A stretch of 32,255 bases of DNA from CBDUXP01 sp965371225 [NCBI: uncultured bacterium] (GTDB lineage Bacteria > Abyssobacteria > SURF-5 > CBDUXP01): positions 1-32,255 of the forward strand of contig CBDUXP010000045.1 in the NCBI GenBank assembly GCA_965371225.1, read 5' to 3'. Below the pieces are notes generated by a model, which was not told where the DNA came from, did not search any database, and saw nothing but the letters and a program-made list of their open reading frames with translations. Below are positions 17,291-25,796 of this stretch, piece by piece; position 1 is the first letter of the stretch, and each line of letters starts with the position of its first letter. A program made the position numbers and the translations under genes.

Positions 17291-18148
17291 CTACTCTTTC
17301 AGCGCTTCGGCGCCGGACATGACCTCCAACAATTCGCTCGTAATAGCGGTCTGGCGCATCTTATTGAAGGCCAGCGTCAGGGAGGTGATCAATTCGTCCG
17401 CGTTGTCGGTGGCGCTCTTCATGGCGACCATGCGCGCGCCCAATTCGCTGGCGTACGCGTCCACCAGCGCGCGATAGATCTGATTCTGGATGTACTTCTC
17501 GAGCAACAGGGGGAACAGCTCCTCCGCCCCCGGCTCGAAGATGAACTGCGCGCTGGCGCCCTCGGCCGCGCCCGGTTCCGGCGCCAGCAAGGGCAACAGT
17601 TGCACCGCCGTGGGCACCGTGGAGACCGCACTGCGGAACCGCGTGAACACCAGCGTCACCTGATCGCACTCCGCCGCGGCGTAGGCGCCGACGATGCGCC
17701 GGGTGAGCGCCTGGACGAGACCTAGATCCGCCCCGGCGGCGGGCATGGGGAAGTGCTCGAGCGGCGTGATGCCGCGGAACCGGAGAAAATCGATGGCCTT
17801 CTTGCCCACGGTCATCACGTCGGCGGACGGGCCCCGGCCCAACTCCTCGCGGAGGAGACGCAGTACCGTCGTATTGTACGCGCCGCACAGGCCCTTCTCG
17901 CCCGCGATGCCCAGCACCAGCCGGCGCTGCACGGGCCGCTCGGCCAGCAGGGGATGACGCACGAGCCGCCGGGCGCTGGAGAGTTCCCGCATCATGAACG
18001 CCATCTTCTCCGCGTACGGCTGTGTCGCGATCGCGGCATCCTGGGCCCGTTTGAGACGCGACGCCGCGATCATCTGCATCGCGCGGGTGATCTTCTGAAT
18101 ATTCCGGACCGCCCGGATCCGCAGGCGGATTTCGCGCGTGTTCGCCAT
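17291..18148 (-). CDS. atpG: ATP synthase F1 gamma subunit
   Basis: A 285-residue rotor shaft of F1. The N-terminal helix REIRLRIRAVRNIQKITRAM and MIAASRLKRAQ are strongly conserved. The Rossmann-like middle contains GEKGLCGAYN, and the C-terminal helix has MVAMKSATDNA and FNKMRQTAITSELLEVMSGA, as expected. It starts 6 bases after the atpA stop. Nothing odd is seen: no cysteine-insert regulatory segment of the chloroplast type. Assignment certain by sequence and position. Confidence 0.97.
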   Translation of the reverse strand: MANTREIRLRIRAVRNIQKITRAMQMIAASRLKRAQDAAIATQPYAEKMAFMMRELSSARRLVRHPLLAERPVQRRLVLGIAGEKGLCGAYNTTVLRLLREELGRGPSADVMTVGKKAIDFLRFRGITPLEHFPMPAAGADLGLVQALTRRIVGAYAAAECDQVTLVFTRFRSAVSTVPTAVQLLPLLAPEPGAAEGASAQFIFEPGAEELFPLLLEKYIQNQIYRALVDAYASELGARMVAMKSATDNADELITSLTLAFNKMRQTAITSELLEVMSGAEALKE

Positions 18149-18154
18149 GCCCGC

Positions 18155-19672
18155 CTAAGCGTTGAACTGGGCCCGGAACTCTTCCGCGGCCGTCTTGACG
18201 GCCTCCATCAGATCGTCCGTCATCTGCCCTTCATCCCGCAGCGTCCGTCCCACGTCGGGGTGCGTGTGCTGCATGAACTCGTGGAAGGCTTCTTCGAAGG
18301 CCGCAATGCCCTCCAAGGGCACGTCATCCAATAGTCCCAAGTTGGCTACCGCAATAATCATCACCTGCCGCTCGACGGGCATGGGCACGTACTGCGGCTG
18401 CTTGAGAATTTCGACCAGCCGGTCTCCGCGGGTGAGCTGCGCCTGCGTGGCCGCGTCCAACTCGGAGCCGAACTGCGCGAACGCCGCCAACTCCCGGTGC
18501 TGCGCCAGCGCGAGCCGCAGCGTGCCCGCCACGGCCTTCATCGCCTTGATCTGCGCGTTGCCGCCCACGCGGCTGACGGAGAGCCCCACGTTCACCGCGG
18601 GCCGAATCCCCGCGTAAAAGAGGTTGCCTTCCAGGTAAATTTGCCCGTCGGTAATGGAAATCACGTTCGTCGGGATGTACGCCGAAAAGTCCCCCGCCTG
18701 CGTCTCGATGATCGGCAGCGCAGTGAGCGATCCCCCGCCGAGGGAATCGTTCAGCTTCGCCGCGCGCTCCAGCAGGCGGGAATGCAGGTTGAACACGTCC
18801 CCCGGGTACGCTTCGCGGCCGGGCGGCCGGCGCAGCAGGAGCGACATCTGCCGGTACGCCACGGCCTGCTTGGAGAGGTCGTCATAGATGATGAGGGCGT
18901 GCCCCCCCTTATCCCGAAAGTATTCGCCCATGGAACAGCCGCAGTAGGGCGCGATGAACTGCATCGCGGCGGGGTCCGACGCGTTGGCCGCGACGATGAT
19001 CGTATAGTCCATCGCCCCGTACCGCTCCAGCGTCTGCTGCACGCTGACCACCGTGCTCTGCTTCTGGCCCATGGCCACGTACACGCACTTGACGCCGCTC
19101 TCCTTCTGGTTGATGATCGCATCGATGGCGATGGCGGTTTTCCCGGTCTGCCGGTCGCCGATGATGAGTTCCCGCTGCCCGCGCCCGATGGGAATCATCG
19201 AGTCGATCGCCTTCAGCCCCGTCTGCAGGGGCTCGTGCACCGGTTGGCGTTCGATCACGCCAGGCGCGCGCTGTTCGATGGGGGAGAACTGCGTCTCCGC
19301 AATCGGGCCGCGCCCGTCGACGGGCTGGCCGAGCGCGTTGACCACCCGGCCGAGCAGCGCGTCACCGACCGGCACCTGTACCACGGTCCCCGTGCGCTTG
19401 ACCAGATCGTCCTGTTGGATGCCCGTGTGGTCCCCCAGAATGACCACGCCGATTTCGTCGCGCTCCAGGTTCAGCGCCAGGCCGTGCGTGTTGGAATCCG
19501 GAAATTCAAGCATTTCGGCCGACATGCAACCGGGCAGGCCCTTCACCCGCGCGATGCCATCGCCTGTTTCGATGACCCGGCCCACCTCGGCGACGTCCGC
19601 CCCGGTCGTGAGGGCCGCAATCTGCTCTTGAATCGCCGCTTGAATATCCGCTGCGTTTATGTCCAGTGCCAC
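18155..19672 (-). CDS. atpA: ATP synthase F1 alpha subunit
   Basis: A 505-residue non-catalytic nucleotide-binding alpha subunit. The Walker A loop GDRQTGKT is at 172-179. [17 protein letters not shown] near the N-terminus, [16 protein letters not shown], and the arginine-finger segment [10 protein letters not shown] are all present. The N-terminal 25 residues contact delta. Length is normal. It starts 42 bases after the atpH stop and runs into atpG with a 6-base gap. No irregularity is seen. Confidence 0.98.
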   Translation of the reverse strand: MALDINAADIQAAIQEQIAALTTGADVAEVGRVIETGDGIARVKGLPGCMSAEMLEFPDSNTHGLALNLERDEIGVVILGDHTGIQQDDLVKRTGTVVQVPVGDALLGRVVNALGQPVDGRGPIAETQFSPIEQRAPGVIERQPVHEPLQTGLKAIDSMIPIGRGQRELIIGDRQTGKTAIAIDAIINQKESGVKCVYVAMGQKQSTVVSVQQTLERYGAMDYTIIVAANASDPAAMQFIAPYCGCSMGEYFRDKGGHALIIYDDLSKQAVAYRQMSLLLRRPPGREAYPGDVFNLHSRLLERAAKLNDSLGGGSLTALPIIETQAGDFSAYIPTNVISITDGQIYLEGNLFYAGIRPAVNVGLSVSRVGGNAQIKAMKAVAGTLRLALAQHRELAAFAQFGSELDAATQAQLTRGDRLVEILKQPQYVPMPVERQVMIIAVANLGLLDDVPLEGIAAFEEAFHEFMQHTHPDVGRTLRDEGQMTDDLMEAVKTAAEEFRAQFNA

Positions 19673-19714
19673 GTTCTGACTCTCCGCCGCCGCGCCGGGC
19701 GTCTTTGCCGGGGG

Positions 19715-20260
19715 TTAGTACCCGGCCAGGTCCCCGCGCAAGCGGTTCATCTGGTTGCGCACGCTGCCGTCTATCACTTGATCGCCCAGGCGCACCACCA
19801 CGCCACCGCCGATCTCCGGATCCACCAGGGACCGTACGGCCACCGCGCGCCCCGCGTGTTCGGCCAAAGCCGCGCGCAGCCGCTCCTGCTGATCGGCGTC
19901 CAATTCGACGGCGGTGGTGACTTCCGCCGTGATCCGCCCGCGCACCTGGGATGCGTCCTCAATGTAATCCGCGACCACTTCCGGTAAGTGGTGGCCGTGC
20001 CCCTGCTCGGCCAAGAGGCCCACGTGAGCGAGGACGATAGGATGCACTTTCTGTTCGAGCAGGGCCTCCAGCGCCGCGCGCTTGCCGCCGCCTTCCACCC
20101 CGGGATTCGCGAAGAACTCCCGCAGCGCGGCACTCTGGCGGTACACCTCGCCGACGTCGCGGAGGTCGTTCTCCACGGCGTCCACGGCGTCGCTCACTTC
20201 CGCCACGGTGAGCATCGCCCGGGCGTATCCCCGGGTGACGTGTCTAGTTGCGTCGGCCAT
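19715..20260 (-). CDS. atpH: ATP synthase delta subunit
   Basis: A 181-residue peripheral stalk subunit linking F1 alpha to the b dimer. The N-terminal helical bundle begins VTRGYARAML and includes FFANPGV. The C-terminal part holds the conserved DPEIGGGVVVRLGDQVIDGSVRNQ signature. Its ATG lies within the 3' end of atpF (17-base overlap), so it is translationally coupled to it. It is a separate gene, not fused to atpF as in some actinobacteria. Confidence 0.96.
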   Translation of the reverse strand: MADATRHVTRGYARAMLTVAEVSDAVDAVENDLRDVGEVYRQSAALREFFANPGVEGGGKRAALEALLEQKVHPIVLAHVGLLAEQGHGHHLPEVVADYIEDASQVRGRITAEVTTAVELDADQQERLRAALAEHAGRAVAVRSLVDPEIGGGVVVRLGDQVIDGSVRNQMNRLRGDLAGY

Positions 20261-20876
20261 CGCCGTTGCTCAACTCGTCGATGAATTTGTCGATCAGCCC
20301 GCGGTGCGTGTCCGCGCTCACCGTCTCATGAATCAGCCGGCTCGCCACCGCGCACGAGAGGTCGCCGATCTGGCTGCGCAGGTCCTTCACGGCGCGCGCC
20401 TTCTCGCTTTCGATCTCTTCCTGGGTCCGCTGTTTCAGCGCCGCGGCTTCGGCCTGGGCCGCGGCGAGAATTTCGCGCGCCTGCCCTTCGGCCTGCTGCC
20501 GGGCCGCATCGAGGATCTTGCGGCCCTCGGCCCGTGCGTCGGCCAACTGCTGCTCGAACTGCGCCTGGAGCTTCTCCGCCTCCCCCTTCGCATCGTCCGC
20601 GGCTTGCAGGTCGCCGGCGATCTTCTCGGACCGTTCGTCCAGCACGCGCAAGATGCTGGGGACGATCCGGGTCAGGCCGATGAGGACGAGAACGAACGCG
20701 AGGCCGGTGTAGATGGTCAGATTCGGCTCGGACTTGAAGGGCCCGGCGTCACCGCCGTCGTGCCCGTCGCCAGGCGCGGCGACGTCCGCATGCGCCTCAC
20801 CGTGGGTGTCGGGCATCGCCTCGACGGTTTCGTGTCCACCGTCGCGCTGCGCCAGATAATAAACTGCGTCTGCCAT
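20244..20876 (-). CDS. atpF: ATP synthase Fo b subunit with His/Asp-rich N-terminal extension
   Basis: A 210-residue peripheral-stalk b subunit. A single membrane segment (about 53-70, LTIYTGLAFVLVLIGLT) is followed by a long charged helix (75-200) that dimerises and reaches F1, with GRKILDAARQQAEGQAREI typical. Unusual is the 50-residue segment before the membrane helix, rich in His, Asp, Gly and Ala (THGEAHADVAAPGDGHDGGD); standard b subunits have only a few residues there. The topology puts it outside the cytoplasm. It overlaps atpH by 17 bases. A 69-base gap with a short hairpin separates it from atpE. ATG 20876 was chosen; a later start at M21 would keep most of the extension. Confidence 0.93.
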   Translation of the reverse strand: MADAVYYLAQRDGGHETVEAMPDTHGEAHADVAAPGDGHDGGDAGPFKSEPNLTIYTGLAFVLVLIGLTRIVPSILRVLDERSEKIAGDLQAADDAKGEAEKLQAQFEQQLADARAEGRKILDAARQQAEGQAREILAAAQAEAAALKQRTQEEIESEKARAVKDLRSQIGDLSCAVASRLIHETVSADTHRGLIDKFIDELSNGDGRRN

Positions 20877-20893
20877 GGTCGCGTGTCCTTACA

Positions 20894-20923
20894 GCGCCGG
20901 CCCAGCGAGTCGCCGGGTGGCGC
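20894..20923 (-). other. intercistronic hairpin between atpE and atpF
   Basis: GCGCC (20894-20898) and GGCGC (20919-20923) can pair with a few extra inner pairs, in the 69-base gap just after atpE. It could protect the upstream atpE message from 3' decay. The base composition makes chance pairing easy, so support is modest. Confidence 0.3.
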
Positions 20924-20945
20924 CGGATCGCCCGGGGAATCCGAG

Positions 20946-21182
20946 CTAGCGGTTCATCACCATGAAGCCGATAACCAGGCCGTAGAGCACCTGGGCTTCG
21001 ATGAAGGCCAGTCCGATGAACATGAGGATCCGGGAGTTCCCGGCTTCTTCCGGCTGACGCGCCATGGAATCGATCGCGCCCGCCACGAGCGTGCCCATGC
21101 CGGCGCCGCCGCCCGCCGCGGCGAAGCCGATGGCGAGGCCGGCGCCGATGACGCCCAGTCCGCTGAGGGTGAGAGTTTCCAT
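20946..21182 (-). CDS. atpE: ATP synthase Fo c subunit
   Basis: A 78-residue hairpin protein of the rotor ring. Helix 1 is glycine/alanine-rich (about 8-35), the polar loop ARQPEE is at 41-46, and helix 2 carries the ion-binding carboxylate E62 in AFIEAQVLYG. At the positions where sodium-binding c subunits have Gln (helix 1) and Ser/Thr after the Glu, this one has Met (M29) and Ala (A63). A proton-driven ring is therefore predicted. A strong AAGGAG lies 10 bases before the ATG, preceded by a small hairpin (21211-21230), consistent with the extra translation the c subunit needs. Confidence 0.96.
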   Translation of the reverse strand: METLTLSGLGVIGAGLAIGFAAAGGGAGMGTLVAGAIDSMARQPEEAGNSRILMFIGLAFIEAQVLYGLVIGFMVMNR

Positions 21183-21210
21183 TGCTCCGTGCTCCTTTAC
21201 GTTGACCGGT

Positions 21211-21230
21211 CCCGCAGGGGTCGCCGCGGG
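21211..21230 (-). other. short hairpin upstream of the atpE ribosome binding site
   Basis: CCCGC (21211-21215) pairs perfectly with GCGGG (21226-21230) in the 61-base gap between atpB and atpE, just before the AAGGAG of atpE. It may insulate or shape the atpE translation initiation region; modest support only. Confidence 0.3.
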
Positions 21231-21243
21231 GGTCGGAAAATCA

Positions 21244-22008
21244 TCAGTGCGCGCTCACCGCTTCGCCGATGTACAACGCCGCCAGGACGGCGAAGATGAA
21301 GGCCTGAATGAGGGCGACGAACATCTCGAACATGGTCATCACCGCGATAAGCGCAAACGGGATGGGCGCGAACAGGGCGGCGACGACTCCCGTGCCCAGA
21401 AGGGTGGCCGTGATGGCGGCGAACACCATCAACACGATGTGGCCCGCGAACATGTTCGCGAACAGCCGGATGGCGAGGGCGAAGTGTTTCGCGAAGAGGC
21501 TGATGAGTTCGATGACGAACAGCAGCACCTTGAGGGCGGCGCCGCCGATGCCGCCGGGCAGGCCGCTGGGCACGAGGCCGGTGAAAAACCCGATGGGCCC
21601 CCGGTTCTTGAAGCCCAGGAACAGCCCGATCCCGAACACGATCAGCGCCAACATGGCGGTGACGTTCACATTGCTGGTGGCGGTGAACCCGAAGGGGATG
21701 ATGCCGAGGAAATTGCAGGCGAAGACGAAGGAAAAGCAGGTGAGGATGAAGGGCAGGAACTTCTCCCCGCCGTGGCCGATCATGGACAGGCAGATGTCGT
21801 CGCGGACGAACACCACGAACGACTCGACGGACAGCTGCAGGCGCCCCGGCACCAGCGTCAGGTTTCGCTGCGCGTAGGAGAACGTCACGAGGACGATCCC
21901 AGCCGCCAGGAACATGAACACCACCGCTTTGTTGAGGGAGAAGTACGGACCCAGGTCGGGACCGAAATTCACCAACACGAAGTGGTGCATGAAATCGATG
22001 TTGCCCAT
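21244..22008 (-). CDS. atpB: ATP synthase Fo a subunit
   Basis: A 254-residue multispanning proton-channel subunit. The essential arginine is R181 in AIRLFANMFAGH, facing E62 of the c ring. H190 sits where E. coli has E219, and E228 (MFEMFVALIQAFIFAVL) where E. coli has H245, the well-known His/Glu swap found in many other species. The start at ATG 22008 was chosen because GGGAGA lies 6 bases upstream and it gives a normal N-terminus; a longer in-frame reading to 22161 is Arg-rich and overlaps atpI. It follows atpI after 11 bases. Confidence 0.96.
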   Translation of the reverse strand: MGNIDFMHHFVLVNFGPDLGPYFSLNKAVVFMFLAAGIVLVTFSYAQRNLTLVPGRLQLSVESFVVFVRDDICLSMIGHGGEKFLPFILTCFSFVFACNFLGIIPFGFTATSNVNVTAMLALIVFGIGLFLGFKNRGPIGFFTGLVPSGLPGGIGGAALKVLLFVIELISLFAKHFALAIRLFANMFAGHIVLMVFAAITATLLGTGVVAALFAPIPFALIAVMTMFEMFVALIQAFIFAVLAALYIGEAVSAH

Positions 22009-22019
22009 GCCGCGTCTCC

Positions 22020-22343
22020 CTACGTCTGCGGGGCGCGCCCCGCCGAGGCTCCAGTCGTACGGCGCTGCCGGATCACTTCCCGAACAAACACGACATTGTA
22101 TGCCGCCAGAAATCCTACGCACAAGGCGCCGACCGGCAGCGTCGTGACCCGGAGGAGCCACCAGAACGCGCCCAGGGTAGCGAAGAGGCGCACGATGAAT
22201 CCGCCAAGCACCCCCGCGATGACGCCGCGCCCGGGGAGCCGCGTCGCGGCCACTTGCATCGCCCGCGCGAGCACGTAGTACGCGGCACCCAACACGGCGC
22301 CCGCCATCAGCGCATGGGCGTGGGCCAGGGTCACGCTAGTCAC
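22020..22343 (-). CDS. atpI: ATP synthase subunit I-like membrane protein
   Basis: A 107-residue protein with about four hydrophobic segments and an Arg-rich end, matching AtpI in size, position and character. AtpI is thought to help assemble the c ring or import Mg2+. Sequence conservation in this family is low, so the call rests largely on position between atpZ and atpB. The GTG at 22343 lies inside the last codons of atpZ (8-base overlap), which suggests coupling. An ATG at 22307 would shorten it by 12 residues. Confidence 0.75.
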   Translation of the reverse strand: MTSVTLAHAHALMAGAVLGAAYYVLARAMQVAATRLPGRGVIAGVLGGFIVRLFATLGAFWWLLRVTTLPVGALCVGFLAAYNVVFVREVIRQRRTTGASAGRAPQT

Positions 22344-22623
22344 CGTTGCCGTTCCGGGCCGGCGGCCGCCGGACGGTCGTGGCTTCGTCGAGGATGCGCC
22401 AAATGGATCGCATCACGGCGCCGGCGCCGAGCAGGGCGCCTCCGATGAACCCCCAGGGGGCGATGGCCGGCCACCGCTCCTGTGCCCACCAGCCGAGGCC
22501 CAGGCCAATACCCATCGCCATCACCAGCTCTACGCTGTACGTCAGCGCGCGTCCAACCTCCCGCAAGAGCAGGTCTCGGGACGGCGGCGTGGCCGGAGGT
22601 GTCGCGGGGGGCGCCACCGTCAC
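22336..22623 (-). CDS. atpZ: AtpZ/AtpQ-like small ATP synthase operon protein
   Basis: A 95-residue protein with a Pro/Thr-rich start, then LLREVGRALTYSVELVMAMG and two membrane segments (about 29-46 and 53-72), followed by a polar tail beginning RSIWRILDEA. This is the pattern of the AtpZ (ATPase gene1) family, often the first gene of atp operons and implicated with AtpI in Mg2+/Ca2+ uptake or assembly. The start is GTG 22623, whose GTGA overlaps the nuoN stop codon by 4 bases. Translation of the atp genes is thus coupled to nuoN. Frames running further upstream are shadows of nuoN. Confidence 0.8.
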   Translation of the reverse strand: MTVAPPATPPATPPSRDLLLREVGRALTYSVELVMAMGIGLGLGWWAQERWPAIAPWGFIGGALLGAGAVMRSIWRILDEATTVRRPPARNGNGD

Positions 22624-24125
22624 TGGGGAATCGCCCCTTGGGCCACCATGAGCATGAACGCGGGGGCGAGGCCCAACCCGAGGGTGGCGACGGTGGCGAA
22701 GATCACCGCGAACACGTCCCAATGGGGCAGGAGCACCGGCAGGTCTTCCCCTTCCGGCTCCCGCATGAACATGTACACGACGACCCGCAGGTAATAGAAC
22801 GCCGCGATGACGCTGGTCCCCATGCCCAGCACTGCGAGCACCACGTTCGCCGGGCCGGTCGCGACGGCCATGCGGAAGATCTCCAGCTTGCCGATGAACC
22901 CGAACGTGGGCGGAATGCCGGCGAGCGACAGGAGCAAAATCGTCATGAGCACGGCGATCAACGGCCGGCGCTGCATCAGGCCGGCGTAGTCCTCCAAGTG
23001 TTCCCGCGGGTCGTCCTCGTCCCCGAGCAGGACGATCACCCCGAACGCGCCCAGGTTCATGAGCATGTACGCCAGCAGGTAGATCATGACACCCGAGATG
23101 GCGGCATCGGCCATGTCCCGGTGGCCCGCCGCGAGGGCCGCGCCCGCCGCGCTGATCCCGATGAGGAGGTAGCCGGCGTGGGCGATGCTCGAATAGCCGA
23201 GCATGCGCTTGAGATTCGTCTGCACCACGGCGACCGTGTTCCCGACGATCATGGACAGGGCGGAAAGGACCCACACGAGCGGCAGCCAATCGTCCACCAT
23301 GCTGGCGACACCGCTGGCGAGGTAGACGCGCACGATGACGGCGATGGCGGCCAGCTTCGGGCCGACGGACATGAAGGCGGTGATGGGGGTGGGGGCCCCC
23401 TCGTACACGTCCGGCGTCCACATGTGGAACGGGACGGCCGCGATCTTAAAGCCGAACCCCGTCGTCATCATGATCAGCCCGAGGATGAGAATGCGGTTCT
23501 CCCCGGTCCGGGCGCTCAGCCGTTCGTGCATGAGCTGGAAGTCGGTCGTGCCCGTCGCCCCGTACAGAATCGAGATGCCGTATAAGAGGATGGCGGACGC
23601 GAACGCCCCGAGCAGGAAGTACTTGAAGGAGGCCTCGTTGCTCTTGAGCCGCTGTTTCATGAAGCCCGCCATCAGGTAGATGGAGATGCTCATGAGTTCC
23701 AGGCCGATGTAGAACGTAATGAAGTCGCCGGAGGCGGCCATCACCATCATCCCGACGGTGGAGAACAGGATGAGTTCGTAGTACTCGGTAATCCCGATGC
23801 GGTTGTACTCCACGTACCGGGTGCTGAGCCAGATCGTGATGATGCCGCTCAGCGCGAAGAGGATGCGGAAGTAGTTGGCGAAATCGTCGGACCGCACCAT
23901 GCCGCCGAAGGTAATGAGGTAGTCCTGCATCAGCCCGAAACTGACGGCGATGGTGACCGCCAGCGCGAGACCGGCCAACCAGGCTTTCGCGGTGCGGGAC
24001 CGCACATAGCCGAACACATCAAGCATCATCAGCGCGAACGCGGCGAGCGTCAGGATCAATTCCGGCTGGATGGATCGCAGGTTGGCCCGGAGTTCCGCGG
24101 CCGTCATGATGATGGCGCCGTCCAT
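22620..24125 (-). CDS. nuoN: NADH-quinone oxidoreductase subunit N
   Basis: A 501-residue antiporter-like proton-pumping subunit of complex I with about 14 membrane helices. Key membrane residues are visible: Glu in GLELMSISIYLMAG, Lys in KIAAVPFHMWTPDVYEGAPT and in GPKLAAIAV, and the LKRMLGYSSIAHAGYLLIG helix. The ATG at 24125 abuts the nuoM stop with no gap. The stop overlaps the atpZ GTG. Nothing is missing by eye. Confidence 0.97.
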   Translation of the reverse strand: MDGAIIMTAAELRANLRSIQPELILTLAAFALMMLDVFGYVRSRTAKAWLAGLALAVTIAVSFGLMQDYLITFGGMVRSDDFANYFRILFALSGIITIWLSTRYVEYNRIGITEYYELILFSTVGMMVMAASGDFITFYIGLELMSISIYLMAGFMKQRLKSNEASFKYFLLGAFASAILLYGISILYGATGTTDFQLMHERLSARTGENRILILGLIMMTTGFGFKIAAVPFHMWTPDVYEGAPTPITAFMSVGPKLAAIAVIVRVYLASGVASMVDDWLPLVWVLSALSMIVGNTVAVVQTNLKRMLGYSSIAHAGYLLIGISAAGAALAAGHRDMADAAISGVMIYLLAYMLMNLGAFGVIVLLGDEDDPREHLEDYAGLMQRRPLIAVLMTILLLSLAGIPPTFGFIGKLEIFRMAVATGPANVVLAVLGMGTSVIAAFYYLRVVVYMFMREPEGEDLPVLLPHWDVFAVIFATVATLGLGLAPAFMLMVAQGAIPQ

Positions 24126-25754
24126 CTACTCGCCTCCCGCGTGGTCCACGGGGAGCAACTGCTCCAACCCCAGCGGCGCGGCGCCGTCCAACTGGGCGAT
24201 GCGCGCGCGCTCCTCCGCGGCCTGGGCCGGATCCACGCGGGCCACCAGATCGTCCACGGCGGCATCCATGTAGACGGTGAACGTGGTGGGGCGCAGGCCG
24301 ATCCAGAAGCACAGGATGATGATCGGCGCGAGGGTCAGGCGCTCGCGCCAGTTGATGTCGCGCAGCTTCTCGTTCTCCGGGTTGCTGAGCGGCCCGAACA
24401 TGACGCGCTGGAACAGCCAGAGCATGTACGCGGCGCCGAGCACGATGCCCGAGGTGGCGCCGAGCACGAGCCCGGTTTCAAAGGCGCCCTGGCCCCAGAG
24501 GCGGTCGAACGCGCCCACGAGAATCATGAACTCGCCGATGAAGCCGTTCAGCCCCGGCAGGCCGATGGAGCTGAGCATGATGATCGTGAAACACACGGCA
24601 AAGACGGGCATCACCTTCGAGATCCCCCCGTAGTCGGCGATCAGGCGCGTATGCCGCTGTTCGTAGACTAGCCCGACGATCAAGAAGAGCGCCCCGGTGG
24701 TGAGCCCGTGGTTGATCATCTGGAGGATGCCGCCCCCCAGGCCCTGGTAGTTCAGCGCGAAGACACCGAGCATGACGAAGCCCAAGTGGCTGACGGAGCT
24801 GTACGCCACGAGCTTTTTCATGTCCTTCTGCATCATGGCGGTCAGGGCCCCGTAGATGATGCCCACGACGGACAGGGTGAGCCCGAACGGCACGAACCAG
24901 TGGGTGGCCTCGGGGAACAAGGGCAGGCTGAACCGGAGGAACCCGTAGGTGCCCATCTTCAGCAGGACGCCGGCGAGGATGACCGACCCGGCCGTGGGCG
25001 CTTCCACGTGCGCGTCGGGCAGCCACGTGTGGAAGGGGAACATGGGCACCTTGATGGCGAAGCCGACGAAGAAGGCGAGGAAGAGCAGCTTCTGCGGCCC
25101 GAGGGGCAGGTCCAACCCATAGTACTTATGAATTTCGAAGCTCCACTCGCCCGTCTGAGTGTGGTACGCGAAGTACAGGTACAGGATGGCGAGCAGCATG
25201 AACACGGAGCCGGTGAGGGTGTAGAGGAAGAACTTGATCGCGGCATACATCTTCCGCGGGCCGCCCCAGACGCCGATGATGAAGTACATGGGCACGAGCA
25301 TGACTTCCCAGAACACGTAGAAGAGGAAGAAGTCCAGGCAGCAGAAGGTGCCGAGCATGCCCGTCTGCAGGAGCAGGAAGAACACGTAGTATTCCTTCAC
25401 CCGCTCGGTCACCGCCGTCCACGAGCTGAGAATGACGATCCAGCCGAGGAACGTGGTGAGCAGGAACAAGAGGAAGGAGAGCCCGTCGAGGCCGAAGTAG
25501 TAGTCCACCCCCAGCACGTCGATCCAGCGCACCCGCTCGACGAACTGGAGTGCATGACGATCCGTCACAAACTGCGGGATGAGGGTGAGGCTGAGCAAGA
25601 AATCGGCGACGGCCGTAATGAGCGCGACCACCCGCACCGCTTCGCTGCTGCGCAGGAAGAGCAGCAGGAGGGCCCCGACCATCGGCAGAAACACGATGAC
25701 GGTCAGGATGGGGAAGGTGAACCCCTGGTCGGCGTAAGTCAGAATCTCGGGCAT
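24126..25754 (-). CDS. nuoM: NADH-quinone oxidoreductase subunit M
   Basis: A 542-residue antiporter-like subunit of complex I. The channel residues are all present: Glu in YVFWEVMLVPMYFIIG, Lys in KVPMFPFHTWLPDAHVEAPT and in LLKMGTYGFLRF, and KKLVAYSSVSHLGFVMLG. The C-terminus extends about 35 residues past the last membrane helix, with charged residues. It follows nuoL after 42 bases and abuts nuoN. Only one NuoM is present in the window, so there is no evidence here for a two-NuoM complex. Confidence 0.97.
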   Translation of the reverse strand: MPEILTYADQGFTFPILTVIVFLPMVGALLLLFLRSSEAVRVVALITAVADFLLSLTLIPQFVTDRHALQFVERVRWIDVLGVDYYFGLDGLSFLLFLLTTFLGWIVILSSWTAVTERVKEYYVFFLLLQTGMLGTFCCLDFFLFYVFWEVMLVPMYFIIGVWGGPRKMYAAIKFFLYTLTGSVFMLLAILYLYFAYHTQTGEWSFEIHKYYGLDLPLGPQKLLFLAFFVGFAIKVPMFPFHTWLPDAHVEAPTAGSVILAGVLLKMGTYGFLRFSLPLFPEATHWFVPFGLTLSVVGIIYGALTAMMQKDMKKLVAYSSVSHLGFVMLGVFALNYQGLGGGILQMINHGLTTGALFLIVGLVYEQRHTRLIADYGGISKVMPVFAVCFTIIMLSSIGLPGLNGFIGEFMILVGAFDRLWGQGAFETGLVLGATSGIVLGAAYMLWLFQRVMFGPLSNPENEKLRDINWRERLTLAPIIILCFWIGLRPTTFTVYMDAAVDDLVARVDPAQAAEERARIAQLDGAAPLGLEQLLPVDHAGGE

Positions 25755-25796
25755 CGGGTCAGTCCTCGCTGGACGCTTCTGGCGAATGGTCGGGCA

